Assembly (NCBI RefSeq): GCF_018918285.1 | Contig: NZ_JAHLQF010000002.1 | Location: 744,001 to 808,000 of the forward strand | Source: Clostridium mobile | GTDB lineage: Bacteria; Bacillota; Clostridia; Clostridiales; Clostridiaceae | Length of the DNA stretch: 64,000 bases | Reading direction: 5' to 3' | Part shown: positions 63,387 to 64,000 of the stretch, one piece after another | Position numbering within the stretch: position 1 is the stretch's first letter | Layout: every line of letters starts with the position of its first letter | The notes under the pieces: generated by a model | Seen by the model: the letters and a program-made list of their open reading frames with translations, nothing else | Told to the model about the DNA's origin: nothing | The model's database searches: none | Position numbers and translations under genes: made by a program

Positions 63387-63758
63387 ATGAAGATATTGAT
63401 AATTGATGACTCTAGCTTTTCACAAAAAGTCACTAATAATTTATTAAAGAAATATTTGCAGGATTTTTCTGTACATTTTGCCGGAGATGGACAAGAAGGG
63501 TATGAAAAATATAAAGACTTAAATCCAGACTATACTTTTGTGGATTTATTGATGCCAAAAGTAAATGGAATGGAGCTTATAAAAAAGATTAAGAAAGAGG
63601 ATAAGAATGCTAAGATAGTTGTAATTTCGGCAGATGTTCAAGTAAGTGTAAAGGAAGAAGCAGAACAGCTAGGGATTATGACTTTTATAAACAAACCATT
63701 TAATGATGATAAAGCAAAGCTTGTGAGTCAATTAATAAGGAATGATATAAATGAGTGA
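63387..63758 (+). CDS. CheY-like single-domain response regulator
   Basis: A 123-residue receiver domain: DDS acidic pair at 7-9, Asp52 in YTFVDLLMPKVNG, a Ser/Thr switch in VVISADVQ, and Lys in FINKPFN. It has no output domain, so it acts by protein contact. It overlaps the next gene, a CheC-like phosphatase, which probably dephosphorylates it. CAGGAGGAT site. Chemotaxis or c-di-GMP-type signalling is possible. Confidence 0.93.
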   Translation: MKILIIDDSSFSQKVTNNLLKKYLQDFSVHFAGDGQEGYEKYKDLNPDYTFVDLLMPKVNGMELIKKIKKEDKNAKIVVISADVQVSVKEEAEQLGIMTFINKPFNDDKAKLVSQLIRNDINE

Positions 63759-64000
63759 TAATGATTTAAGGTATGATGCATTAAAAGAGTTATTTAATAT
63801 AAGTGTTGGAAAGGCTGCGTCCATGCTTTCAGAAATGATTAATAGCAAAATTATATTAGATGTACCCTATGTAGATATAATACATGTTGTCAGTGAAGAA
63901 CTTAAAATTGAGAATTATCTTCCTAAAGTATTGGAAGGGGCATTAATGGTGTCCTCAATTTCATTTAAAGAACAATTAACTGGACAAGCAAATTTAATAT
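63751..64000 (+). CDS. CheC-like phosphatase (cut by window edge)
   Basis: The ATG at 63751 overlaps the receiver gene by eight bases, and the frame is open to the right edge. The first 83 residues read RYDALKELFNISVGKAASMLSEMINSKIILDVPYVD, the CheC/CheX pattern with an E-x2-N phosphatase motif (ELFN). CheC proteins remove phosphate from CheY. The rest of the gene is outside the window, so the exact subfamily is open. Confidence 0.85.
   Translation, partial: MSDNDLRYDALKELFNISVGKAASMLSEMINSKIILDVPYVDIIHVVSEELKIENYLPKVLEGALMVSSISFKEQLTGQANLI

Noticed and set aside
1-64000. tRNA, rRNA, insertion sequence or prophage genes
   Set aside because: No cloverleaf with CCA end, rRNA core sequence, transposase, integrase or phage structural gene was recognised on either strand. 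Coding style looks uniform throughout.

Overview
The window is chromosomal DNA of a low-GC Gram-positive anaerobe, most likely a Clostridium sensu stricto or close relative. The A+T content is very high, Shine-Dalgarno sites are strong (AGGAGG-type) and TTG/GTG starts occur. Typical clostridial gene families are present (DUF1667, DUF2207, DUF2935, DUF116, FeoA/FeoA/FeoB, a two-subunit 2-oxoacid:ferredoxin oxidoreductase, Bce-type peptide-sensing modules). No tRNA, rRNA, insertion sequence, phage gene or CRISPR array was seen. The species cannot be fixed from the sequence alone.

Layout. 0-5.6 kb: end of a redox operon (DUF1667), an ABC/FtsX-type exporter whose permease carries a very long coiled coil, and a PAP2/haloperoxidase-like enzyme. 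5.7-18 kb: mostly single genes: a large helical orphan, an ArsR repressor with a NifX-like partner behind a perfect operator, a DUF2207 membrane protein, cardiolipin synthase, flavodoxin, DUF2935 and several membrane or TPR proteins. An intergenic repeat family with conserved hairpins lies at 16.8-18.0 kb. 18.1-20.3 kb: a short SD-led leader ORF inside an attenuator-like RNA, then a branched-polyamine synthase (BpsA family) and SAM decarboxylase. 20.4-22 kb: a MarR repressor and a bactofilin-like operon that share one operator sequence.

22-25.3 kb: a cobalamin riboswitch and B12-type ABC importer. 25.4-30.9 kb: TraX, a VanZ-RDD fusion, a zinc-free second copy of ribosomal protein S4, and KorAB. 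31-47.3 kb is a dense block of envelope-stress machinery: an ABC-2 exporter, three OmpR-type two-component pairs, an RR-HK-ABC-FtsX set and a classical BceRS-BceAB module. 47.4-49.4 kb: DUF116 and GyrI-like proteins.

49.6-59.4 kb is an iron-responsive region with four Fur-box-like sites. They precede the feo operon, feoB itself, a DUF2325 gene, and the divergent AraC regulator and yclNOPQ-type siderophore importer. An adenine-type riboswitch controlling adenosine deaminase is embedded in this region. 59.5-63.2 kb: a TPP riboswitch operon with a TatD hydrolase, a MTH1187/YkoF-like protein and a ThiXYZ-type importer. The window ends in a receiver/CheC-like pair cut by the right edge.

Many genes are bounded by clear hairpin terminators, several of them bidirectional between convergent genes. 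Several database-style starts were moved to a downstream codon because of the ribosome binding site; this is stated per gene. All functional calls rest on motif reading; no search was run.
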